Shown here piece after piece: positions 33,878 through 43,084 of a DNA stretch of 64,000 nt. The notes below the pieces were generated by a model. That model saw nothing but the letters and a program-made list of their open reading frames with translations. It was not told the DNA's origin and ran no database searches. Each line of letters opens with the position of its first letter. The first letter of the stretch is position 1. The DNA comes from Liolophura sinensis. Taxonomy: Eukaryota > Mollusca > Polyplacophora > Chitonida > Chitonidae. The stretch is taken from assembly GCF_032854445.1 (NCBI RefSeq), contig NC_088305.1, positions 14,615,717 to 14,679,716 on the forward strand, read 5' to 3'. Both the position numbers and the translations under genes were made by a program.

Positions 33878-35457
33878 ATATAAGCGTCATGTCCGACATT
33901 CGTATACCGTTTGTAGTCCGTAATGGGCGTTCCAAGTTGATAATCGCAAGATCCATTTCCAAAACAACGTTTAGCACTAGCTCCCAAAGACAAAGGTATG
34001 TAAGAAATTATAAAAATGGGAAATAGATCCGGCAACACGCAAGAGAGAAGCGGTCATTAGTATGATGCCGGGCAGACAGTGAATATTTCAGGCATGAACT
34101 CCATATCAAAGTTCAAATTCGTAGTCCATGAATGAGTTCCAGATCAAATAACAATTAAACAATGTGTCTCAGTCGGACTTTGATTGAAACTGTTCATAAA
34201 GGCATCATGCCGATGTAATGAGCATGGCTGCCTTTACCGCCCCTAGCCCCAGGTTTAGCGGTATTAGAGGTACTAGATACAGTTCGAAAAATGACGAGCG
34301 TTAAAGATCTTAACCCAACAGATTGTGATTCCAAAGTAACGGACGATTACCTCTTTAACGTTAATATGTAAGGATCTCATACTGCAAGAGGCGCCATCTA
34401 TGATGTTACACATGACATGCTGGTCTGTATAAAAGCTGTCTACAAGATAGACGGTTATGCTAGGCAACCATCGCCATGTATGTTGTTAAATACCATGTAC
34501 GCGATAGATATGTACATAAGGATAAACAGCGCCGTCTATGTGGTTAATCACAATGCAGATCGCCAGAGATTCTGAACGCTCTGTCATTACTTGCCAACGA
34601 GAGTGTTATACTCATTGTAAAATTTGAGAAACCTAGAATGAAGGCGTTTCACGGAGTATCCTTGACAAACTAGTTTTTGAACTAACAACTGATGAAAGTC
34701 ATCACAATTTACGCAAGATCTGACAAATGCTGCAAGGCGAGATATCTATACGCCATATGCAGGACCCTTTGATATATTGCTATTTAAATAAGGATAATTT
34801 ACAATATCAAAATTGAAATTATCCCTTTTGTGGTAAAGGCGGCGTGAAAGGAGACCTTGTTCGTCTTTGTACAGATATAGATCCAAATAAAATGTACCAT
34901 TAGGACTATCTGTTGTCTCCTTTAAATCCAGTGAAGGCGGATAGATTTCCTTCACCGCTTCAGCAATATGGGGGTTATTTAACACCAGCAGATCATCAAC
35001 ATACCGCTTGGTAAATGAAAAGGATCGAGCTTTAAAGATATTACTTTTAAGTAATTTCTGCATATAGTCGTATTCATATTTATTTATTTATTTATTTATT
35101 TATTTATTTGATTGTTGTTTTACGCCATACTCAAGAATATTTCACTTATACGACGGCGGCCAGCATTATAGTTGGTGGAAACCGGGCTAAGCCCGGAGGA
35201 AACCCACGACCTTCCCACATGCGGTCGCAGAGGAAGCCAGCATGAGCTGGACTTGAATTCACAGCGACCGCATTGGTGAGAGGATTCTTTCTGGGTCATT
35301 ACGCTGCTCGTATTCATATGAAAGCAAATATAGGTCTGCCAAAAGAGGCGCACAATTGGTACCCATTTTAATACCTATGCACTGTTGGTAAATCTGTTCG
35401 GGGTATCCCCGAATTTTACATAGACTCAAGAAATTCAAGTAATTCAATAAATAATGT
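33878..35457 (-). mobile_element. Penelope-like element, 5'-truncated, with SINE inside
   Basis: Matches 62,005-63,300 of the better copy, inverted. The 3' end is at 33,878 (ATATAAGCGTC on the plus strand) and the 5' truncation at about 35,457. The reverse transcriptase end is recognisable, with KRYVDDLLVLNNPHIAEAVK near 34,980-35,040 and EQIYQQCIGIKMGTNCAPLL near 35,340-35,400 (the good copy has IPVGT where this has IKMGT). A SINE splits it at 35,080. It sits inside the Polinton-like element. Confidence 0.92.
35068..35319 (-). mobile_element. 5'-truncated SINE inside the Penelope copy, with 12-bp target duplication
   Basis: TCGTATTCATAT occurs at 35,068-35,079 and 35,308-35,319, and the intact Penelope copy has this sequence once (62,141-62,152, inverted). 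The inserted part is the SINE tail (TTTATTTATTTATTTATTTG) to the segment GGTCATTACGCTGC; the first 35 bp of the SINE are missing. Confidence 0.97.
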
Positions 35458-35810
35458 CACATTCTGCACCAACACCCTTAGCCCAGATGCGCGTTGTGAC
35501 CTCGATGGCAGCCAAGTGGGGTGCATTTATGTGTATGATGTACAGCGCTGTAAGCACTGCAGAAAAGCAGACATATGGAATAGCCCGATTCAGAGAGGAA
35601 ACAGGTAATCAGGCATACGAGATAACCCAGCTTAGTGATTAGCTGTGTACGTAAAGCATCCTATGTGTGTGTGTGTGGGGGGGGGCGGTATATCAAGAGA
35701 ACGGAAGGAGGCTGGCAGGCCGCGTAGATAAAATTTTTTTCCTTTCATGGGCTGAACGTGGGATTGGGTGGAGGGGGGGGGGGGGACTGGCCCGCCAGGG
35801 GGTGCAGAGG

Positions 35811-36007
35811 AGGCTACGCCTTTTGGTTGCCGCTTATACATCTACCCCTGGCCCTAGGACCCGGGGCTAGGGAGCCGGGATCAGCCACATGGTACGCACG
35901 ATCGGCGAAGATCTGTGTAGCTAAACGCGCTTCGACCTACACAATGATTGGCGATCATTTATATACGTGAACGAGATGCTGGCCCAGACCCGGCATAATA
36001 TATGCTA
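35811..36007 (-). repeat. right terminal inverted repeat of the Polinton-like element
   Basis: Outer part 35,953-36,007 and inner part 35,811-35,855 match the left arm in inverted orientation. Two G runs (35,681-35,686 and 35,771-35,785) lie just inside. Open frames reading through it on the plus strand are Gly/Arg-rich and not credible as proteins. Confidence 0.8.
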
Positions 36008-36670
36008 CTAATCAGGAAAGATATTCCTATATAGTAAGATTTCAGTGCGTTGAGATAAGCGTTTTCATTTTCGGATGATTTAACACTAGGTAAAGTCTAG
36101 ATATATGTATCCTTGAACAATAGTAGTATGTACCCAAGACAGAGCCTTCCAACATAAACATACTTCCTCCACCTTGTAAGTCAAATGGGTGGGTATCAAC
36201 CGTTGTTAGGAAGTGCCCCCCCGCCCCACCTGTAAAGGCGACACGCAGCTTTCGAAGCCACCTCCTTCTAAAATTCTAACTCTTCCAAATTTACCGAGCT
36301 ACATGTACAATAAAAAAAAAACAGTGACTGGGTAAAAATTCATGAGTTCTTTTCTGTTATGCCTGTTTTAAACTTTTACATATTTACTAGGCAGTAAAAC
36401 AGAGTTGACGAAGCACAAATTAAGCAATACCCGCCTCCACAGCTACATTAACTTTTTCGCTATCAACAAACGTGCAAATCAATTTTCTTTACTTGTTTCT
36501 TGAATTTCTTATCAGTTTTCGAATCCATTCCCTGTATTTGTGGTCATGTTGTGTTGTTTATTTATTTGCGTGATTTTATTAGCGTCTCTGTGAATGAATG
36601 TGATTAATAAACGTGATGTGTATCTCTTTGAGATCCCTCTAGTTTAAAACGACGTCACCCAAGATATGAA
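36008..36670. other. intergenic DNA right of the Polinton-like element
   Basis: AT-rich, no gene or repeat termini recognised. Confidence 0.35.
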
Positions 36671-36719
36671 CCCACTGGCACGAAGCCTCTTAACGTTAAG
36701 AGGGCTTCGTGTAAGTGGG
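36671..36719. repeat. 49-bp near-perfect inverted repeat (hairpin)
   Basis: CCCACT at the left pairs with AGTGGG at the right, and CACGAAGCC with GGCTTCGTG; the centre is TCTTAACGTTAAGA. One or two bases bulge. The stem is about 22 bp with no loop. Confidence 0.85.
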
Positions 36720-36856
36720 CACGTGCGTTGTGACGCAAATCGTAACGCGAGTATGTTCCGATGTCTCATTTTAAACGTCTTAACGTTCAACGTTGCATGT
36801 GGTAGGAAATCCATAGTATAATAGAATAGCCGTTCTGTGACTGGTCCCCAGGTGAT

Positions 36857-37087
36857 CTATTTATTTACTCAAGAAGTTTCACTTGCACTAGAAAGGCAGA
36901 TGTTATAAACGGAAGTGCCCGGAGTAAACCACCGACCTTGACAAGTCACATCCGTACTTTACCACATGTGTTTATATAACGTCATATTGATAGAAGGCAA
37001 ATATTAATTGTATTGTATACGTCAAGTTTCCTCCCCGGCCGAACGTGGGAAGGTCTACCAGCAACCTGCTGATGGCTGTGGGTTTAT
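36857..37087. mobile_element. two degenerate SINE fragments
   Basis: 36,857-36,945 is a decayed minus-oriented 3' half (ATTTATTTACTCAAGAAG, TTTCACTTGCA). 37,021-37,087 is a plus-oriented middle piece (CGAACGTGGGAAGGTCTACC, AACCTGCTGATGG). Confidence 0.65.
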
Positions 37088-37107
37088 AGAACCATCCCCA
37101 GGTTTGT

Positions 37108-37785
37108 GGTAGGCTTTAGTCAGTGGAACGTAACGACACAAGATGTACACAAGGATATGTTGGAAGTCCATGTTCTTGCAAGGAAAATGAAGTTAGAACA
37201 CTTTTTCTAATTCATAACCACGGCTTCGACACCAAAAGCCCACTGCCTCGGGTGACGTCATGATGATTAAAAAAAGCAGTGGCAGGTGGATATTGGGCGG
37301 AGTTCACTATGTTTTGACGGAGGGCGACACTAGTAACATGAAAAGCTATCCAGTTAACTGTAAACACCGTTACTGACACAAATATATTTGAAACTGTTAA
37401 TACTTTTAGTATAAATAACCTTAATAAATGAATTTTATTTGATCCCTGTAGTGTATGATCTCAAGACAGTACAGATTTACAGATCGATGTTAGGATATTA
37501 AAGCGATTTGGTTGGATGTTTTTGCGTGGAGTGTTTTCCAACCGCTAGTTTGTGCAGCTATTGTAACACAAATTACTCTCCATGCCCATTCCCAGCATGC
37601 AACTTGCTTTTGAATAATTATGACGTCACCCGAGGCAATGAGTTCTTGGTGTGGAAACCAAGCTTATATGGAATTCAACATTATATGTTAGAAAAAGTAT
37701 TCCAACTGCATTTTTTTGGTAGTAATATGGACGTCCAACATATGTGTCGAGCTTGCGTTGTTACGTGCCATTGACAAAAGGCAAT
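37108..37785. mobile_element. fold-back element with ~200-bp inverted arms
   Basis: 37,108-37,310 is similar to the reverse complement of 37,570-37,785. Shared words include GCCTCGGGTGACGTCAT, ATATGTTGGA, CTTTTTCTAA and AACGTAACAAC-like pieces. The arms have diverged by roughly a quarter. The spacer is about 260 bp. An 88-codon Cys-containing frame in the right arm (37,508-37,774) has no stable counterpart in the left arm and is not called as a gene. Confidence 0.75.
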
Positions 37786-38043
37786 TTTGAATATAGGTGA
37801 CTGGCTAAAAGAAATAGACTATAGTAAGATATTCTTGTACACTTAATTTGGATTGGCTTTCAGGAAGATATATTTCAGAAATGTAATTATCTGCACTGCA
37901 TTACCTCAGGCCATTTGAAAAAGACGTGTACCTGACCAAACCTCGATCCATCCACCCACTGACGGCCGGTATATATGGATTTCGCTGTGATTCAAAATAA
38001 AGGCTTTCAATACTTTATAAAGTCTACAATCTAAATCTGTAAA

Positions 38044-38178
38044 CTGGGGCCAGTTTAGTGAATTACACTCAGCTAAGTAACCCCTTAACTATCACGAAAA
38101 CGTATGTTGTAGAGATATAAAGTGCACGTATGCTGAAGGCTACTTAAGAATAAGTATGCTTCGTGAAACTGACCCCAG
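38044..38178. mobile_element. 135-bp MITE
   Basis: Starts CTGGGGCCAGTTTAGTGAA and ends with the near reverse complement TTCGTGAAACTGACCCCAG (16 of 19 pairs). Small, non-coding, with no clear target duplication. Confidence 0.75.
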
Positions 38179-39562
38179 AAGAAAATATTTCCGTAACGCT
38201 CACTTCGTCTCAGACGTTATTTTTTCCATATTTTGGAAAAACAGGGCACAAAGAAATTCTGTGCCTGTCTTGCAGAAGGGACCAGGTCAAAACGTACGCA
38301 CGTAAACAAAAGCGCCAGTGAGTTCAATTACCCATAGAAGTTGTATTTTATATGTATATTTTTATATCATCCAGTAAAATTATACCAGCGCAATATACTA
38401 TGAGACACAGTCTATGTGTTATTCTGTCAGGTCAATTGGGAAAGAAAGATACCGATTAATACTTCCATTTGGGCAGCGTAAATTTCATTTCTCAACAGGC
38501 TGAAATAAGAATTATATATCAATTCAAAATAGCTCCTATCAGCCTACTATCGCATAACTCATTGCCATGACAAGACTGAAGAATGAAATGTGCCGTCTCA
38601 TGGGTTCGCCATGGGCAAAAGCTGTGCATTACCTCGCTTTTTCTGTTATGTGGACCTTGTGTGTGATTCATATCAGTGATAGCTAACACATTTTCGAAGC
38701 ATTGGTCTTAACTTTGAAGACTTCCTTCACTCTGGTGTTTTTGGCACATATTGACCTTGTCTGTGCTGTTAACAATAAATCTAAGGCAAGTGTCATTCTA
38801 CTAGCTAAGTCGTTCACAATTGCCACGAAGGCAAATGGGTTTTGGGGTATAGCCACAAGCTGATAGAAAACAGTTTAAAAAACAATATCAATTTGTTATC
38901 TTTTTCACGTTCATAAACATATATCTGACTTTAATTTCTAATTAATGTTAAATTCTTAAATCATTCCTTTTGTAAATTATGCACTCATCCGTTCACATTT
39001 TTACGAGCTCACCTTCGTTATTTGCTTTTTGCTTGCCGCCATTGTCCACACGCGTAAGACAGAAATGACAGACGGGATATCAATAGTATCCTGTTATATG
39101 GAAAACGTGATTATTTTGATAGAACTGTTTTAGTGTGAGAGACATTATAGTGCTATGATTCGCTTAATCTGAATGACTTTCTAAAAGGTACGTTCACCCT
39201 GAGACGAGCATTACAAAATTTTATCATTTTGGACTGAAACAACGTCTTAACATTAGTCTAGTTTTTTATCAACTTAAACTATCTTATATTTTTAGTTTGT
39301 GACATTGCTTTACTTTTATGCTATAGCTTATTCATTCAATATTTTATCAAACTGCGCGACCAAATCAATATGAAGATGAACATTAAATATAAACTTGAAG
39401 TAGAATTGCTCTTATAATCCCTGTCAAAATAGTGAGAATAATTATTGTGTAAATTATGTTTCAAAATACATGTATTATGAAGATGAGTTAATATTATACA
39501 TTACTACATGTATGTTTACACATATAGATATGCATATGTAAAAGAAAAAAGGGGAACCGAGA
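38179..39562. other. intergenic DNA, nothing recognised
   Basis: AT-rich, without gene, repeat or element termini that I can identify. Confidence 0.35.
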
Positions 39563-39737
39563 TGGTTAGTGTGCCAGTGCGGTGCGATGATCTAACAGCC
39601 TCTCCCCAACGTGGTCGCTGTAAGTTCATGCTGGCTTCCCCTCCGGCCGCACGTGGGAAGGTCTTGCAGCAACCCGCGGATGGTCGTGTTTTTTCCCGGT
39701 TTTCTCTCAGTCGTATGAGTGAAATATTCTTGAGGAA
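39563..39737 (+). mobile_element. AAAT-family SINE, diverged, tail lost
   Basis: Carries the AACGTGGTCGCTGTAAGTTC, CCGGCCGCACGTGGGAAGG and GTGAAATATTCTTGAG landmarks. The 88-codon frame through it is SINE sequence. Confidence 0.85.
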
Positions 39738-39804
39738 AATTTTTACAGTTGTGCAGTTATATCTAACTCTTTAATGTTGTCTTTCATTTTGCTTGCTTAA
39801 GCCA

Positions 39805-39966
39805 CGCTGTACGTGGGAAGGTCTTCCAGCAACCTGCGGACGGTCGTGAGTTTCCCCCGGGCTCTGCCCGGTTTCGTTCCACCATAATGCTCGTCACCGT
39901 CGTGTAAATGAAATATTCTTGAGTACGGCGTAAAACACCAATCAAATAAATAAATCAAATAAATAA
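39805..39966 (+). mobile_element. AAAT-family SINE, 5'-truncated
   Basis: From TGTACGTGGGAAGGTC to GTACGGCGTAAAACACCAAT with two runs of AAATAAATAA. Close to consensus, so younger than its neighbour 70 bp upstream. Confidence 0.93.
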
Positions 39967-40604
39967 GCCACACAGAAGGTCACGAGAGAGCAATATTATT
40001 TGGTGCACGCCTTTATGGGCACTCTTGTTTACTCTACCCCAACATCTTCCCACCACCGTACAAATGAATCAATAAACATGCAGTGTTTAATACGTTAAGT
40101 TTTTGTTTTTATAGCTCTCTCGTTACGTACATACGAGTGCACAAATATACACACAAATAACAGTGCAGGCCAAAGAACTTAATTGAATTTCTTCAACGTT
40201 TTATCACCATAATGCTTGTCAACAAATCATATTCCGGTACTAACAACGTATAGGCCTGCAATATGATGTTGGTATAAAACGTTTTCATATTTGCACTCGC
40301 TAAAGATAACAATGTTCGACAAATACTACCACAAATTGCATGTGCCAGGCTTGGTGACACAACCATTAGACTTTAGACTCATTGACGGGTTGATCTGGAG
40401 TAAATGACCGAGGAGTAGATGGTGAATATGACAATGTCAACTGACGTCAGTGGTCTGACAGTGGCTTAAATGTGCTTAACAAAATAAAATAGAACGTGTT
40501 TATTTACATTGTAAATATTTACCAGCGTTCTCAAGTCAGTTACTATCAGGATGCTGCTCACCAATGTACTAGCGATAAACTAGAAACATCCCTAACGGCT
40601 AAGA

Positions 40605-40830
40605 TGGCCATGCGGCGCAATGACTCAGGAACCTCTCCTAATGCAGCTGCTATGAGCTCAAGTCCCGCTCATACTGGCTTCCTCTCTGGCCGTGCGTGAG
40701 AGCTACCTGTGGACGGTCGCGGGTTTCTTGCGGGCTCTGTCCGGTTTCCTCCCACCAGAATGCTAGCCGCCGTCGTATAAATGAAATATTCTTATATTAT
40801 TCCTAAAAACTTCAATCACATTAATGAATC
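40605..40830 (+). mobile_element. AAAT-family SINE, diverged
   Basis: GGCCATGCGGCGCAATGACTC through TGCTAGCCGCCGTCGTATAA; the end is decayed (TTCTTATATTATTCC). Confidence 0.85.
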
Positions 40831-41364
40831 AATTTGTTTCACGCTACGCCTAGGATGATTTCAACTTGTTTTAAACAACGTTACATCTTGGCCAAGCCAT
40901 TCACAACTTTATCATAAACGGTCACACACTATATCCTGCCTCATATATAAATGATTTTATATGGTCTGTATATTTTGAAGAGCGTAAATCAAATAAGAAA
41001 TTCAATCAAGATATGTTGCATTGCTGATTTATGCACACAGTGGCGCCCTCTAAGCTAAAATTGCTCTAAAATCTATAATGATAATTAATGTTTCCTGTAA
41101 ACAGATCAATGAGTACAGTAACTAAGGTCAAACATTATAAGGCCATCTTTATTACCAAATACCAGTGGCGAAAACAATTGGACCCGAAATGACATCACAG
41201 TGTTTTGGTAGTTGCTGGGAGCGGTGAATTTGAAAACGTAGCTTAACGATCAGAGAGTTCGAGTTTTGACGTCAGCGTTCCGCTTATTTGCTCATGATCC
41301 AATAACCTCTGATTGAAAACATTGATTCACAAACAAAATGTTTTTACGCTGCATTGCTTGGGAA

Positions 41365-41460
41365 TACCTTCCTCTTACAAGCAGAAGGTCGTGGGTTTCC
41401 CCAGGCACTACCCTGTTTCCTCCCACCATAGTTCTGGCCGCCGTCGTGGAAAATAAATCA
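41365..41460 (+). mobile_element. SINE fragment
   Basis: The middle and 3' half are recognisable (GGTCGTGGGTTTCCCC, TTCTGGCCGCCGTCGTGG). The conserved 3' end is lost. Confidence 0.75.
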
Positions 41461-41643
41461 GTTATTGACCAATAAATGCACATTTCCCGCCAGCACCTCT
41501 CCATGTCAGTTTGCAACGACAGAGGAATGATGATAAGTGAAACTAACACAAAAAACAGTCAGAAGTAAACGATTTATTTGGTCGAGAAACTGGTAAATTC
41601 AGTTCAAGGTGCTTCCTGAGATGGTAACGTTGCCGAGAATTTG

Positions 41644-41952
41644 ATGAGCATGTGGAGCCGATTTCGGCAGACTCAGGCCTATAACTTCTTCAACTCGGGT
41701 CACGCGCTGCGTCTGGGTAACGGTTACTATGGAGCCGGCGCGCTGACACAACTCACAGAGGCATCCGACGAGTGGGAGGAAACAACGGTTGAGTTTAAAA
41801 CACTGCTCAAAGAGAGGGGCTGTTCTTCAGACGGCCTCTGGCTGTATGTAATTCCTCAGGCTGGATTCGTTCCGATGGCCGGTTACGGACATTATCCCAG
41901 CGTGGCTCGGAACAGTGGCTGCAATGGCAGTGGTTGGTGTACCGTCAACTGA
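41644..41952 (+). CDS. unrecognised ORF, possible terminal exon
   Basis: The frame is open from 41,620 to the TGA at 41,950, with ATG codons at 41,644 and 41,650. It gives about 100 residues of balanced, non-repetitive composition, with words such as GHALRLGNGYYGAGALTQL, LLKERGCSSDGLWLYVIPQ and a Cys-rich end (SGCNGSGWCTVN). The amino-acid use and the three Cys near the C-terminus look like a folded, perhaps secreted, domain. There is no signal peptide, so it could be the last exon of a longer gene, with an acceptor such as TTCCTGAG just upstream. I do not recognise the family. The GC content is visibly higher than in the flanks, which supports real coding. Confidence 0.5.
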   Translation: MSMWSRFRQTQAYNFFNSGHALRLGNGYYGAGALTQLTEASDEWEETTVEFKTLLKERGCSSDGLWLYVIPQAGFVPMAGYGHYPSVARNSGCNGSGWCTVN

Positions 41953-42345
41953 GAACTGCATCACGGGAGATGTTTGCCATCATCGAGCTTAAACTGTTCA
42001 CTTCAATCGCTTGCTTCTAATGCACTTATCCAGATATAGTACCTAGACGCTTGTTGTTTGATGCCACTTTTTATATCTCATACATGGGATAAGTGCCTAT
42101 TAGCCACATGATGTAGGTAACCTGACTGCCTGACCAATTATATGTAAATTCATTTTGCCTTTGCCCTCGGAAAATGTGAGCTGTTAAATTTTGAAGAAAA
42201 CAAACGTTCTGACAGCACAACCCAGACCCCCTATTTTAATGGCGAAATGGAAGCGTCCCAGCGTCCATGACGATAACGGTAACCGTGTATAGATTATATA
42301 TTTGAGCACACCATTGCTTTTGGTTTGTACAATTTTTGGAGGTAT

Positions 42346-42390
42346 GTTAGAATACGGCGTGAAACACCAATCAAATAAATGAATAAATCA
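42346..42390 (+). mobile_element. SINE tail fragment
   Basis: GAATACGGCGTGAAACACC followed by AATCAAATAAATGAATAAAT. Confidence 0.85.
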
Positions 42391-42626
42391 CAAAGAAACA
42401 AGTAATATGAGGACAATATCGATGCATTGTAGAGAGGAGATACAGGGACGATTTCTTTACTGCTGGCAAAGTAAGTTGATCATCTCCATAGATGGAGCAA
42501 AGCTATTGTCGTTCAACTTTTAAAAGCACAAGGCGCTTGATTTGTTTATCTTACGATGAATTCTCACTGTTGTGACCCGAGATGTCGATCCACTGCTGCA
42601 CAAAGTATAAGAGACAAAAAAAACAT

Positions 42627-42850
42627 GTTTTTCGTCGTACTCAAGAATATTTCATTTATACATTACAGTAAGAGTAAACTGAGCAAAAGTCACGACCATC
42701 CGCAGGAGGCTGAAGACCTTCCTACGTACGCCTAGAGAGGAAGCCAGCATGAGGTGGACTTGAACGCACGGCGACCACATTGGTGAAAGGCGATTGAGTC
42801 ATAGTATCGTGCACGCACGCAAATTCCTCGGTTACGGAGGACACTCAGAA
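42627..42850 (-). mobile_element. AAAT-family SINE, diverged, near full length
   Basis: GTCGTACTCAAGAATATTTC to a decayed tRNA-like head (CTCGGTTACGGAGG). It lies 235 bp past the 3' end of the first GPCR gene. Confidence 0.88.
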
Positions 42851-43084
42851 CAAGAAGTTCACATTACATTGGCATAAGCAGAAATAGAGAATGTTTTCTG
42901 TAACCTGTTAAAGTAAAATCCAAACCACTAGTCATCAAAATTATTTCACGTTCACTCGATGAATATCACCTGTCGCGAGCTGACAATGCCTGGTATAACA
43001 TTCCAATGCATAGCCAAGTGTAAACGCCCACCTCACGAGGTAAATAAATTCTGAAAAAAACATTCCTGTAAAAGCACTCAGCAA

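Larger units (their letters stand above)
33829..35642 (+). pseudogene. possible small gene split by the Penelope insertion
   Basis: Left of the Penelope insertion an ATG at 33,829 begins MKKLSKQTARLRGGIP and runs into the insertion at 33,878. Right of it, 35,458-35,642, a plus-strand frame reads MRVVTSMAAKWGAFMCMMYS and AEKQTYGIARFREETGNQAY before a TAG. The two halves are the only coding-like sequences at the two borders and have the same orientation. That they were once one gene is inference. Confidence 0.35.
26133..36007. mobile_element. Polinton/Maverick-like DNA transposon, degraded, with nested insertions
   Basis: The ends are inverted copies. The left end read inward and the right end read inward share about 40 bp including CCCGGCATAAT and GAACGAGATGCTGGCCCAG, with one or two differences, and a second shared block lies further in. 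The flanks GTAATC (26,127-26,132) and CTAATC (36,008-36,013) fit a 6-bp target duplication with one mismatch, the size known for Polintons. Inside are a protein-primed family-B polymerase fragment and broken ORFs on both strands. No retroviral-type integrase, packaging ATPase or protease was recognised. The copy is about 9.9 kb; subtracting the Penelope, its SINE and the left-end repeat leaves about 8 kb. It is inactive as it stands. Confidence 0.75.

Noticed and set aside
33793-34026. 77-codon frame continuing after 33,878 with SDIRIPFVVRNGRSKL-like wording, also seen at 29.4 and 63.2 kb
   Set aside because: This is the non-coding 3' tail of the Penelope family read in one frame; it recurs wherever the tail is present.
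37508-37774. 88-codon Cys-rich frame resembling a zinc-finger or THAP-type start
   Set aside because: Cys spacing does not match a known finger, it spans a fold-back arm and the other arm does not keep the frame.
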